Positions 25,460-34,020 of a DNA stretch of 36,821 nucleotides are shown here, piece by piece; position 1 is the first letter of the stretch, and each line of letters starts with the position of its first letter. The stretch comes from Aquaspirillum serpens DSM 68 (GTDB taxonomy: Bacteria > Pseudomonadota > Gammaproteobacteria > Burkholderiales > Aquaspirillaceae): contig NZ_ATVC01000022.1 in the NCBI RefSeq assembly GCF_000420525.1, positions 1 through 36,821 on the forward strand, read 5' to 3'. The position numbers were made by a program, and so were the translations under genes. The notes beneath the pieces were generated by a model. It searched no databases and was not told the DNA's origin. It worked only from the letters and a program-made list of their open reading frames with translations.

Positions 25460-26556
25460 GCTGATTTTCTCCATAAGCGACGCCACCATCCCACCACCCC
25501 ATGTGGCAAGAACAAAGTCGCGGCAATAAAGACGAAACCGAGGAAGAACAACCAATATTCGGGAAATGCCACGGTAAACCAGCTTTTTGCGCCATTCACC
25601 AAACCGGCCCCCAACATCGGGCCGATCAAAGTACCGCGCCCCCCCAAGGCCACCCAAATCACCATCTCAATCGAGTTGGCTGGCGACATTTCACTGGGAT
25701 TGATAATGCCCACCTGTGGCACATACAGCGCACCAGCTAAAGCACATAACACTGCCGACAGCACCCAGATGGTCAATTTGAAATAAAGCGGTGAGTAGCC
25801 ACAGAACATTAAGCGCGACTCGGCATCTCGCACTGCGGTCAAAATCCGACCAAATGGACTGTTGACCAACCAACGCGCCCCCAGCCATGCCAACACCAAC
25901 AACGCCAACGACAACAGGAATAACACCGCCCGTGTCGCTGGTTCAGCAATCCCAAAACCAAGCAAGGTTTTGAAATCAGTAAAACCGTTATTGCCACCAA
26001 AGCCGGTTTCATTACGGAAAAACAGCAACATGGCGGCAAAGGTCAACGCTTGGGTGATGATCGAGAAATACACCCCTTTAATCCGTGACCGGAAGGCCAA
26101 CCATCCAAAGATTCCCGCCACCAGCGCCGGCACCATCACAATCAACACCAATGCCCATAAAAAATGTTCACTGCCCCACCAAAACCACGGCAAGGTTTGC
26201 CAATCGAGAAAGGTCATAAAGGCAGGCAATTCGGCATCGCCTTGTCGCATCAAATACATGCCCATACCATAGCCGCCTAGCGCGAAAAACAAGCCATGAC
26301 CGAGGCTCAATAAGCCGGTGTAGCCCCAAACCAAATCCAAGGCCAACGCCACCACGGCATAACACAATATTTTTCCAGCAAGGGTTAAGGTATAAGCCGA
26401 GATAAACCACGGGTGATCGGCAGGTAACAAGGCATGTGCCAACGGTAATGCCACCCCGAGCAATAACAATGCCGCTAACAGCAATGGCCCCAATTGTGGC
26501 CCTAGCCACGCCCACAGCCGCATTGAATAGGGCTGGCTCATCAGTTCACTTTGCAT
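25456..26556 (-). CDS. urtC: Urea ABC transporter permease UrtC
   Basis: LivM-type permease, 366 residues, about ten membrane segments. Seen: 'LALDLVWGYTGLLSLGHGLFFALGGYGMGMYL', with the conserved GYTGLLSLGH part, and 'VYFSIITQALTFAAMLLFF' typical of UrtC, then the EAA-like loop 'GRILTAVRDAESRLMFCGY'. The ATG at 26556 has AGGGGAAA upstream; the open frame up to 26601 adds 15 unlikely residues. Gap of 16 bases from urtB and ATGA overlap with urtD. Confidence 0.94.
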   Translation of the reverse strand: MQSELMSQPYSMRLWAWLGPQLGPLLLAALLLLGVALPLAHALLPADHPWFISAYTLTLAGKILCYAVVALALDLVWGYTGLLSLGHGLFFALGGYGMGMYLMRQGDAELPAFMTFLDWQTLPWFWWGSEHFLWALVLIVMVPALVAGIFGWLAFRSRIKGVYFSIITQALTFAAMLLFFRNETGFGGNNGFTDFKTLLGFGIAEPATRAVLFLLSLALLVLAWLGARWLVNSPFGRILTAVRDAESRLMFCGYSPLYFKLTIWVLSAVLCALAGALYVPQVGIINPSEMSPANSIEMVIWVALGGRGTLIGPMLGAGLVNGAKSWFTVAFPEYWLFFLGFVFIAATLFLPHGVVGWWRRLWRKSA

Positions 26557-26572
26557 GATATTTCCCCTGAAC

Positions 26573-28168
26573 TTAATCCAACACCCGACCCTTGAGGGCA
26601 AACAAACCCTGTGGCCGTTTTTGAATAAAGAGGATGATTAAAGCCAAAATGGCGATTTTGCCGAGGACTGCGCCCAACGAAGGTTCGAGAATCTTGTTCA
26701 ACATCCCTAAACCAAAGGCACCTAATACCGTGCCCGCCAGTTGCCCGACACCCCCCAACACCACCACCATAAAGCTGTCAACGATATAGCTTTGCCCCAA
26801 ATCAGGCCCGACATTACCGATTTGGCTTAATGCCACCCCACCTAAACCCGCCACACCAGAACCAATGCCAAAAGCCAAGCTATCTACGCGTCCAGTTGGT
26901 ACGCCAACACAGTCGGCCATACGGCGGTTTTGTGTAACAGCGCGGACAAACAGCCCTAAACGGGTGCGGTTGAGCATCCACCATGTCAACAACAACACGG
27001 CACCGACAAAGGCAATAATCACTAAACGATTGAACGGCAGCGTTAAAGCAGGGCTGATAACCCAACCACCCGCCATCCAGCTGGGGTTAGCCACTTCGAC
27101 ATTCTGCGCACCGAACATCACCCGAACCGCCTGCATTAACACCAAGCTCATACCCCACGTTGCGAGCAGGGTTTCTAAGGGGCGGCCATACAGATGACGA
27201 ATCACCAAACGCTCTAGTGCCATACCGATGGCGCAAGTCACTAAAAACGCTACCGGCAATGCCACAATCACATAGGCATCGACCCACGCAGGGGCATAGC
27301 GTTGAAAGGCCAGTTGCACCACATAGGTGCTATAGGCACCCAACATCAACATTTCGCCATGTGCCATATTGATGACACCTAGCAGACCATAGGTGATGGC
27401 CAAGCCAAGCGCCGCCAGCAGTAAGACCGATCCGAGGCTGATGCCGCTAAACAGATGACCCAGTAAATGATCGGTAAATTGTGCCGACTCAAGCTGGGCC
27501 ATTGCACGCAAAGCGGCTTGACGCACTGCCGCTTGTGGCGTGCTATCCGCCAATTCTTGTAACACCACCAAGAGATTGGGGTCGCGGGTGTCGGCAAGGG
27601 TATTGATCGCGGCTAACTGTTGTGGCAGTTGATCGCTGTGCAGCTGGATACGTGCGGTGGCCAGTTGTAAGGCCGTGCGAACGGTGGGTTCTTGTTCACG
27701 CTGTAATTGAGCTTGTAACAACGGCAACCATGCAGGATTTGCAGCGTCTTGTAATAAGCCCACGGCCGCTAAACGCGCTGCGGTATCACCCTGCTGTAAC
27801 TGGGTAGCCGCTTGATAACGCTCTAAGGCCATGCGGAGGCGGTTGTTTAATAACACCGGCTCCGCTTCTGCCGGTAAAGCGGTGAGGCTTTTGCCTGATG
27901 GAATGTCCACCACTTGGCCATCAGGCTGTTGCAGAAAGAATTGGCTTTCGTCGGGTGTTTGATAAACCCGTTCTTCTTGCCATGCCAACGCAGCTTCAGA
28001 ACGTGCCGCTGTCGGTTGTGCCGCCCATTGTTCAATTTGTGCTGGGCGCTGTTCCGGTGAGGTGTTGACCAGTTCAGCCAATGGCGAAGCCACACTCAGG
28101 CTGGCGCAAGACAAGACCATCACAGCGCATACCCACGCCATGAACCGTTGCATCATCGTTTGCCGCAT
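26573..28168 (-). CDS. urtB: Urea ABC transporter permease UrtB with long N-terminal periplasmic domain
   Basis: LivH-type permease, 531 residues from the ATG at 28168 (AGGGGGAAAAC upstream). Residues 1-30 are a signal sequence (ending about SVASP). Residues about 30-235 are a helical, HEAT-like region rich in Ala, Leu and Gln ('AVRQAALRAMAQLE'), known as an N-terminal extension in many UrtB proteins. The permease part follows from about residue 240: 'SGISLGSVLLLAALGLAITYGLLG', then 'INMAHGEMLMLGAY' and 'RMADCVGVPTGRVD'. The role of the extension is unknown; contact with UrtA is plausible but not shown. Confidence 0.93.
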   Translation of the reverse strand: MRQTMMQRFMAWVCAVMVLSCASLSVASPLAELVNTSPEQRPAQIEQWAAQPTAARSEAALAWQEERVYQTPDESQFFLQQPDGQVVDIPSGKSLTALPAEAEPVLLNNRLRMALERYQAATQLQQGDTAARLAAVGLLQDAANPAWLPLLQAQLQREQEPTVRTALQLATARIQLHSDQLPQQLAAINTLADTRDPNLLVVLQELADSTPQAAVRQAALRAMAQLESAQFTDHLLGHLFSGISLGSVLLLAALGLAITYGLLGVINMAHGEMLMLGAYSTYVVQLAFQRYAPAWVDAYVIVALPVAFLVTCAIGMALERLVIRHLYGRPLETLLATWGMSLVLMQAVRVMFGAQNVEVANPSWMAGGWVISPALTLPFNRLVIIAFVGAVLLLTWWMLNRTRLGLFVRAVTQNRRMADCVGVPTGRVDSLAFGIGSGVAGLGGVALSQIGNVGPDLGQSYIVDSFMVVVLGGVGQLAGTVLGAFGLGMLNKILEPSLGAVLGKIAILALIILFIQKRPQGLFALKGRVLD

Positions 28169-28192
28169 TTTGTTTTCCCCCTGTGCATTGGC

Positions 28193-28219
28193 TGTGGGGT
28201 GGGACAGTGCCCACCCACA
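28193..28219 (-). other. Hairpin between urtA and urtB
   Basis: TGTGGGGTGGG (28193-28203) pairs with CCCACCCACA (28210-28219) with one bulged base and a 6-base loop. There is no T run, so it is more likely an mRNA-stabilising or attenuating stem that keeps urtA mRNA above the rest, a common pattern for binding-protein genes. Confidence 0.5.
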
Positions 28220-28242
28220 CAACCAGACAAATCGATGAACCC

Positions 28243-29511
28243 TTATTTACTTTTCACTGGGGTATCGGGTTTTTTGTCATTACCCGCGATAAACGGACTC
28301 CACGGCTGAGCACGAACAGGGGCTTTGGTTTTCCACACTACCGAGAATTGACCATCAGGACGCACTTCACCAATCATCACTGGCTTATGCAGGTGGTGGT
28401 TTTTTTCGTCCATTTTCAGGGTAAAACCAGAAGGGGCATTGAAGCTAACGCCGGCCATCGCTTTACGCACCGCATTGACATCAGTCGTACCCGCCTTTTT
28501 CACCGCCTCGGCCCACATATGGATACCAACATAGGTCGCTTCCATCGGATCGTTGGTGACTAACTTATCAGCATTAGCCATGCCTTTTTTCTTGGCCCAC
28601 GCTTTGTAATCGGTAATCCACTTGGTATTAACAGGGTTTTTGACGCTCATAAAGTAGTTCCATGCCGCCAAATGACCCACCAAGGGTTTGGTATCAATCC
28701 CCTTCAATTCTTCTTCGCCCACTGAGAAAGCGACAACCGGTGTGGTGGTAGATTTCAACCCTTGGTTACCCAATTCTTTATAAAACGGCACATTCGAATC
28801 GCCGTTGATGGTGGAAATCACCGCTGTTTTACCACCGGCAGAGAATTTTTTGATATTGCCAACGATGGTTTGGTAATCACTATGACCGAATGGGGTGTAA
28901 ACCTCTTCGATATCGCTGTCCTTCACCCCTTTTGATTTGAGGAAAGCGCGTAGAATTTTGTTGGTGGTGCGTGGGTAAACATAATCGGTTCCAAGTAAGA
29001 AGAAGCGTTTTGCTTCGCCGCCGTCTTTGCTCATCAGGTATTCAACCGCCGGAATGGCCTGTTGGTTAGGGGCCGCACCGGTATAGAACACATTGGGCGA
29101 CATTTCCTCGCCTTCGTATTGCACGGGGTAGAACAGCAAGCCATTGAGTTCTTCATATACTGGCAACACTGATTTACGCGACACCGATGTCCAACAGCCA
29201 AAGGTCACCGCCACTTTATCTCGGGTCAGTAACTGACGTGCTTTTTCAGCAAATAGCGGCCAGTTCGAGGCAGGATCCACCACCACCGGTTCGAGCTTTT
29301 TACCCAACACCCCGCCCTTGGCGTTGATTTCGTCAATCGTAAACAGAGCCATGTCTTTGAGCGAGGTCTCAGAAATCGCCATCGTGCCAGAGAGCGAATG
29401 CAGCACACCCACTTTAATGGTGTCAGCAGCCAAGACGGTGGACGAAAGACCCGCAGACAACAGGCAGGCGGTGAGGGTGGTCAGTTTCAGAAATAAGCGG
29501 CGGGTGGTCAT
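28243..29511 (-). CDS. urtA: Urea ABC transporter substrate-binding protein UrtA
   Basis: Periplasmic urea-binding protein of 422 residues. The N-terminus has a twin-arginine-like signal (TTRRLFLKLTTLTACLLSAG) with cleavage expected after TVLA, about residue 28. The mature part shows 'DTIKVGVLHSLSGTMAISE', 'FGCWTSVSRKSVLPVYEE' and 'GLLFYPVQYEGEE', all characteristic of UrtA and FmdD-type proteins rather than LivJ. FmdD (short-chain amides) is the main alternative; the urease genes behind it favour urea. ATG with GGGAG upstream. First gene of the urea block. Confidence 0.95.
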   Translation of the reverse strand: MTTRRLFLKLTTLTACLLSAGLSSTVLAADTIKVGVLHSLSGTMAISETSLKDMALFTIDEINAKGGVLGKKLEPVVVDPASNWPLFAEKARQLLTRDKVAVTFGCWTSVSRKSVLPVYEELNGLLFYPVQYEGEEMSPNVFYTGAAPNQQAIPAVEYLMSKDGGEAKRFFLLGTDYVYPRTTNKILRAFLKSKGVKDSDIEEVYTPFGHSDYQTIVGNIKKFSAGGKTAVISTINGDSNVPFYKELGNQGLKSTTTPVVAFSVGEEELKGIDTKPLVGHLAAWNYFMSVKNPVNTKWITDYKAWAKKKGMANADKLVTNDPMEATYVGIHMWAEAVKKAGTTDVNAVRKAMAGVSFNAPSGFTLKMDEKNHHLHKPVMIGEVRPDGQFSVVWKTKAPVRAQPWSPFIAGNDKKPDTPVKSK

Positions 29512-29539
29512 GGCAAAGCTCCCTGAGAAAGGTGATCAA

Positions 29540-29563
29540 TGTTTTTGCTGCAATGCAAAAACA
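29540..29563. promoter_or_regulatory. Perfect 9-bp dyad upstream of urtA
   Basis: TGTTTTTGC (29540-29548) and GCAAAAACA (29555-29563) are exact inverted copies with a 6-base spacer, 29-52 bases before the urtA ATG. It can be an operator for the neighbouring LuxR-type regulator or a hairpin that ends the regulator transcript. No T run follows on the minus strand, which favours the operator reading. Confidence 0.45.
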
Positions 29564-29620
29564 GCTTACCCGTGCGCCCAGTTCGCTTAAATACGTCATT
29601 TGGCGTACACCCGTGCCAGC

Positions 29621-30529
29621 CTAACTGCTACGCCATTTGCTCAAGGCTAACGCCGCCGCTGCAGTGCGGGTTTCAACACCTAACTTGCTGAAAATATGTT
29701 CTAAATGTTTATTGACCGTGCGGGGACTCATACCGAGGATATCGGCAATATCGCGGTTGGTTTTGCCTAAGCTCAGCCAATACAACACTTCGGCCTCGCG
29801 TTGGGTCAATGGAAAAACCTGCATCAGGCTGAGCATACTGGCTTGGTGATTTTCTTCGCGTAACACCAGCAGCCATTCCCCTTCGGTGGTTTGTTGATGC
29901 AGCGATGCCAGCAAGCGCCGGCCAGCGGTTTGATAAACCAAAGCCGAGGGCTCTTGCCCATTGAGATAAGCGGTTTGCGCTTGGGCAATCCATTGCAACA
30001 GCACAGGCGGAGCGGTGTCGCTAAGGCCAAAATAGCTTTCTAACAGCTGGCGCGCCAACGCGGTTTGCCAGACTAATTTACCGCTGGCACTGGCAATCGC
30101 TAAAGTGGCTTGACCAAAAGCGTCGAGGGCGGAACTGGCTTGGGTCAGTTGTCGTGCTTGTTGGATATGGACGGCAATCCGCACCAGCACTTCTTGTGGT
30201 TTTAACGGCTTGGTCACATAGTCGGCGCTGCCAGCAGCAAAGGCGGCTACCACATGTTCACTTTCGGTTAGGCCAGTCATAAACACAATCGGAATCGACC
30301 GCGTGTGAAAATTGGCTTTTAATGCCCGCGCCACGCTAAACCCATCCATGCCGGGCATAACCGCATCAAGCAAAATCACATCGGGCAAGGAGCGTTGCGC
30401 CCGTTGTAATGCTGACTCACCGTCGGTAGCCACCAACACCATATATCCCGCTTCATCCAACGCATCATGCAATAAGGTTAAATTATCCGGCTGATCGTCC
30501 ACAATCAGCACCACACCGCAATGGTTCAT
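29621..30529 (-). CDS. LuxR-type response regulator
   Basis: A 302-residue transcription factor from the ATG at 30529. Receiver residues 1-120: DD at 11-12, Asp55 (VILLDAVMPGMDG), Thr85 in 'FMTGL', Lys107 (VTKPLK). A middle region of about 110 residues (125-232) has no recognised domain. The C-terminal LuxR/NarL helix-turn-helix is 'LTQREAEVLYWLSLGKTNRDIADILGMSPRTVNKHLEHIF' territory, residues about 237-290. The start ATG overlaps the stop of the permease-kinase as ATGA, so the two are a cognate pair. It lies directly before urtA on the same strand and is the obvious candidate regulator of the urea block. Confidence 0.93.
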   Translation of the reverse strand: MNHCGVVLIVDDQPDNLTLLHDALDEAGYMVLVATDGESALQRAQRSLPDVILLDAVMPGMDGFSVARALKANFHTRSIPIVFMTGLTESEHVVAAFAAGSADYVTKPLKPQEVLVRIAVHIQQARQLTQASSALDAFGQATLAIASASGKLVWQTALARQLLESYFGLSDTAPPVLLQWIAQAQTAYLNGQEPSALVYQTAGRRLLASLHQQTTEGEWLLVLREENHQASMLSLMQVFPLTQREAEVLYWLSLGKTNRDIADILGMSPRTVNKHLEHIFSKLGVETRTAAAALALSKWRSS

Positions 30530-33500
30530 ATCGAATTTCCTGTTGTGGCCAATCCGCGCCGAATCCACTCCCGCAGCGCATCAAACTCAAACCGTTTCAC
30601 ATGCTCGCTTGCCACGGCCACAAATTCAGCGTAGCGCGGGTCGAGCATGGCTAAACGTGCCAATTCTTGTTTCATGCCGCGCACATAGCCCAAACCAGCG
30701 GCGTCAAGTAAGGGCAACAGTTCTGCTGCTGGAGGAAAAACCCTTTCTGTTATGGCTGGCACTTCTGGAGTCATGTCCTCCGCCGAATCGGCCAATAACC
30801 ATGACAGTTGTAAACGTTGGCCGATCCAATCTAGCAATTCTTCAATTCGAATTGGCTTTAGCAAAAAGTCCTCGCTGGCAATTCCGACATCGTTTTCTTG
30901 CCCTTTTTCAAACGCATTGGCTGAAATAATGGCTAATTGACAATCGGTTAATTGCTTTTGTCGCAACACGCGCAATGTCTGCCAACCATCCATTCCCGGC
31001 ATGGCCAGATCCATCAATACTAAGTGCGGTTTCAACTCATCGACACACGCCAAACACGCTTCACCGCTGGCAGCTTGACTGACTTCAAACCCCAACTGCG
31101 CCAGCATGGTTGCCAACATTTCGCGATCGGTATCCTCGTTATCCACCAGCAAAATACGCCGCCGCGCACCGAGATAGCCGACACGATTCCGCCGTGGCAG
31201 TTCTTTTGCCGCCACCGCCGCGTGGACATACGGCAAAAATAAGCGCACCGTGAAGTGGCAACCTTCGCCCACACGACTCTGCAAAGTCAGCTCACCGCCC
31301 ATTAAATCCGTCAGCATTTTGCTGATGGTTAAACCCAAGCCGGTGCCACCGACACCACTACTGGCGGCACGCTCAAAGGGTTCGAAAATTCGCATTTGTT
31401 CGGCTTGTGCAATCCCCGGCCCAGTATCAATCACTTCAAAGGTTGCCATATCACGGCGGTAATGCAAACAAAACCGCACGCCACCACGGCGAGTAAATTT
31501 CACCGCATTGCCTAATAAGTTAATTAAAATTTGCCGCAGCCGTTTTTCATCAGCACGCACCACCGCAGGTAAATGTGCAGGGCCGCTAAAAGTAAAATCT
31601 AAGCCCTTATTGCGGGCTTGTAGCTCGAACATTGCCACCAGTTGTTGGATAAATGCCGCAAAATCTAAGGCGCGAGTGTCTAAGCGCAATTTGCCGCTTT
31701 CAATTCGAGCAATGTCCATCGTGCCTTCAATCACCGACAATAAATGGTCACCACTGCGCTGTATCACCTCTACCGCTTGCCGGCGGTGGGGGGGAATCGT
31801 GGCGTCGGCGGCCAAAATTTGGGCATAGCCCAAGAGACTATTCAGCGGTGTGCGTAATTCATGGCTAATGGAAGAGATATAACGGCTTTTTGCCTGATTG
31901 GCTTGTTCTGCCGCATGGCGAGCACGTTTTAACTGTTCATCGGTACGGCGGTGAGAATCGATTTCTTGCATTAACAAGGCTGTTTGTCGATCCGATTCTG
32001 CCTGTGCCACTTCACGACTGCGTGCCGTTAATACCATCCACCATGCCACCACCCCACTGACCAACACCAAAGCCGCCAGTAACCGCAAAAATAAAGCAGG
32101 CAAGGCTTCAGCATACAGCGCATTGGCATCTTGCCATTCAATGTAATACAGCAAACCCAAAATCAAACCCAACACACTGACAATGCCAGCCATCAGCAAT
32201 AAGTAGTGGGCCAAGCCATGCGCCAAATAAGGATGTAACGCCCGTGGCAACAGAGTATGCAAACAAGACATCCATTGTGCTGATAAACGGGCTTGTGGTT
32301 TACAACGATCACCACAACGCACATCTAAGGTGCAGCAAAGCGAACAGATCGACCCTTGGTAGGCAGGACACGTTGCCATATCTGCCGCTTCGTACGATTG
32401 TTCACACACCACACATTGCAGTTGTGTAGCCGAGGCAGCCGGAGGGTGGGGTTGACGCGCTAGGTAATAATGACCTCGGGTTAGCCATGCCAATAAAGGC
32501 GCCGACAAGAACGACACCGACATCGCCACAAAAGCGGAAAACGGTTGAATGTCCTCGCCAAACAGCCCAAGGTGAGCTGCGATAGATAATATTGACGCCA
32601 ATAACATCGCCCCCACGCCGACGGGATTGATGTCATAAAGATGGCTGCGCTTAAACTCAATTCCTTTTGGACTCAAGCCAAGCGGTTTGTTCAGCACCAA
32701 ATCCGCCACCACCGCCATCATCCAAGAAATGGCAATATGCGAATACAAGCCCAATACCTGCCCCAACGCATGAAACACTTCCAGCTCCATCAGCATCAGG
32801 GCAATCGCTAAATTAAACACCACCCACACCACCCGTCCGGGGTGGCTGTGCGTCAGACGAGAAAAGAAATTCGACCACGCCAAAGAACCTGCATAAGCAT
32901 TGGTGACATTGATTTTTAACTGTGAAATCACCACAAATACGGTAGTGACGGCAATCGCTATCGCCGTGTGGTCAAATACATACGAAAAACCAATTAAATA
33001 CATCTGGTTAGGATCAACCGCTTTGTCAGCGGCCACACCATTACGCAGCGCTAAATAGGCCAATAACGCCCCGCCCAACATTTTCATCACCCCCGGTACC
33101 ACCCAACCCGGCCCACCGACAATCACCGCCAACCACCACCGCCCCCGCTTACCTGCCTCTGCTGCTGGCATAAAACGCAAATAGTCGGCCTGTTCGCCCA
33201 TTTGAGTAATCAGCGCAATGCCGACTGTTAATGCCGCACCAAACAAGTGCCAATCAAAACCGGCTGGGGCAGTATGTGCACCGGTGTATTGCCATAAACC
33301 GGTCAGGGCATCAGGGGCATGCCATAAGACAAACAGATAAGGCAGTAGCAATAACACCGCCCAAAGGGGTAAGGTCCATTGTTGTAAGCGACTAATCACC
33401 GTGACCCCGTGCATCACCAACGGCAACACCACCAAAGCACAGACCAAATAGCCCCATGCCGGTGGCAGGCCAAACCCCAGTTCTAGCGCATAGGCCATGA

Positions 33501-33969
33501 TGGCGGCTTCGAGGGCAAAGAAAATAAAGGTAAATGAGGCGTAAATCAGCGAGGTGATCGTTGAGCCGATATAACCAAATCCGGCACCACGGGTCAGCAA
33601 ATCCATATCAACGCCATAACGCGCAGCGTAGTAACTGATCGGCAACCCAGCCAAAAAAATAATTAACCCAGTGGCTAAAATCGCCCAAAACGCATTGAGA
33701 AAGCCCGTTTGCACCATCATGGTCGCCCCAACGGCTTCTAACACTAAAAAAGCAGCCGCCCCACCAGCAGCAGTATTGGCCACTTGCCATAGCGACCAAC
33801 GGCGGAAACGCTGCGGGGTAAAGCGCAGCGCATAGTCCTCGAGCGTTTCGCTGGCAACCCAGCGGTTATAGTCGCGACGGAGGGTCACAATCGGCGGTGG
33901 GGATGAAGTTGGGCGGTCCATACCCAGCAAAGCCAGCAAAAACCCTGCCATCGGTTTTGTTTCTCGCAT
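30526..33969 (-). CDS. NCS1 permease-histidine kinase-receiver fusion
   Basis: A 1147-residue protein from the ATG at 33969 (a TTG precedes it directly). Residues about 32-505 form an NCS1/CodB-like permease with about 12 membrane segments ('RFRRWSLWQVANTAAGGAAA', 'DLLTRGAGFGYIGS', 'QMGEQADYLRFMP', 'KINVTNAYAGSLAWSNFF'). Residues 519-556 carry a Cys cluster. Two further membrane segments (about 585-609, 626-648) lead to a coiled coil and the kinase: His703 in 'SSISHELRTPLNS', N-box 'NLLGNAVKFT', 'DTGPGI', 'GGTGLGL'. A receiver follows at about 937-1050 (Asp987, Lys1038), then an 80-residue helical tail. The likely role is sensing a small nitrogen compound by or through the permease, passing phosphate to the adjacent LuxR-type regulator. 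Ligand unknown. Confidence 0.93.
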   Translation of the reverse strand: MRETKPMAGFLLALLGMDRPTSSPPPIVTLRRDYNRWVASETLEDYALRFTPQRFRRWSLWQVANTAAGGAAAFLVLEAVGATMMVQTGFLNAFWAILATGLIIFLAGLPISYYAARYGVDMDLLTRGAGFGYIGSTITSLIYASFTFIFFALEAAIMAYALELGFGLPPAWGYLVCALVVLPLVMHGVTVISRLQQWTLPLWAVLLLLPYLFVLWHAPDALTGLWQYTGAHTAPAGFDWHLFGAALTVGIALITQMGEQADYLRFMPAAEAGKRGRWWLAVIVGGPGWVVPGVMKMLGGALLAYLALRNGVAADKAVDPNQMYLIGFSYVFDHTAIAIAVTTVFVVISQLKINVTNAYAGSLAWSNFFSRLTHSHPGRVVWVVFNLAIALMLMELEVFHALGQVLGLYSHIAISWMMAVVADLVLNKPLGLSPKGIEFKRSHLYDINPVGVGAMLLASILSIAAHLGLFGEDIQPFSAFVAMSVSFLSAPLLAWLTRGHYYLARQPHPPAASATQLQCVVCEQSYEAADMATCPAYQGSICSLCCTLDVRCGDRCKPQARLSAQWMSCLHTLLPRALHPYLAHGLAHYLLLMAGIVSVLGLILGLLYYIEWQDANALYAEALPALFLRLLAALVLVSGVVAWWMVLTARSREVAQAESDRQTALLMQEIDSHRRTDEQLKRARHAAEQANQAKSRYISSISHELRTPLNSLLGYAQILAADATIPPHRRQAVEVIQRSGDHLLSVIEGTMDIARIESGKLRLDTRALDFAAFIQQLVAMFELQARNKGLDFTFSGPAHLPAVVRADEKRLRQILINLLGNAVKFTRRGGVRFCLHYRRDMATFEVIDTGPGIAQAEQMRIFEPFERAASSGVGGTGLGLTISKMLTDLMGGELTLQSRVGEGCHFTVRLFLPYVHAAVAAKELPRRNRVGYLGARRRILLVDNEDTDREMLATMLAQLGFEVSQAASGEACLACVDELKPHLVLMDLAMPGMDGWQTLRVLRQKQLTDCQLAIISANAFEKGQENDVGIASEDFLLKPIRIEELLDWIGQRLQLSWLLADSAEDMTPEVPAITERVFPPAAELLPLLDAAGLGYVRGMKQELARLAMLDPRYAEFVAVASEHVKRFEFDALREWIRRGLATTGNSI

Positions 33970-34020
33970 CAAGCTAGTTCATAATCGCGGCTGAACTTAT
34001 CTTGATTAGGATTGTGCCTT
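33970..34020. promoter_or_regulatory. Short divergent promoter region
   Basis: Only 51 bases separate the permease-kinase start from the fbp start. GGATT lies before the fbp ATG as a weak ribosome site; no clear -35/-10 pair could be assigned. Promoters probably extend into one or both coding regions. Confidence 0.4.

Noticed and set aside
25460-25657. N-terminal extension of urtD
   Set aside because: It overlaps the urtC 3' end by about 200 bases, while the ATG at 25459 has a ribosome site and an ATGA junction.
29605-29620. Sigma54-like TGGCACGGGTGTACGC on the minus strand before urtA
   Set aside because: The GG and GC elements are 11 rather than 10 bases apart and the -12 part reads TACGC instead of TTGC; it also touches the end of the regulator gene.
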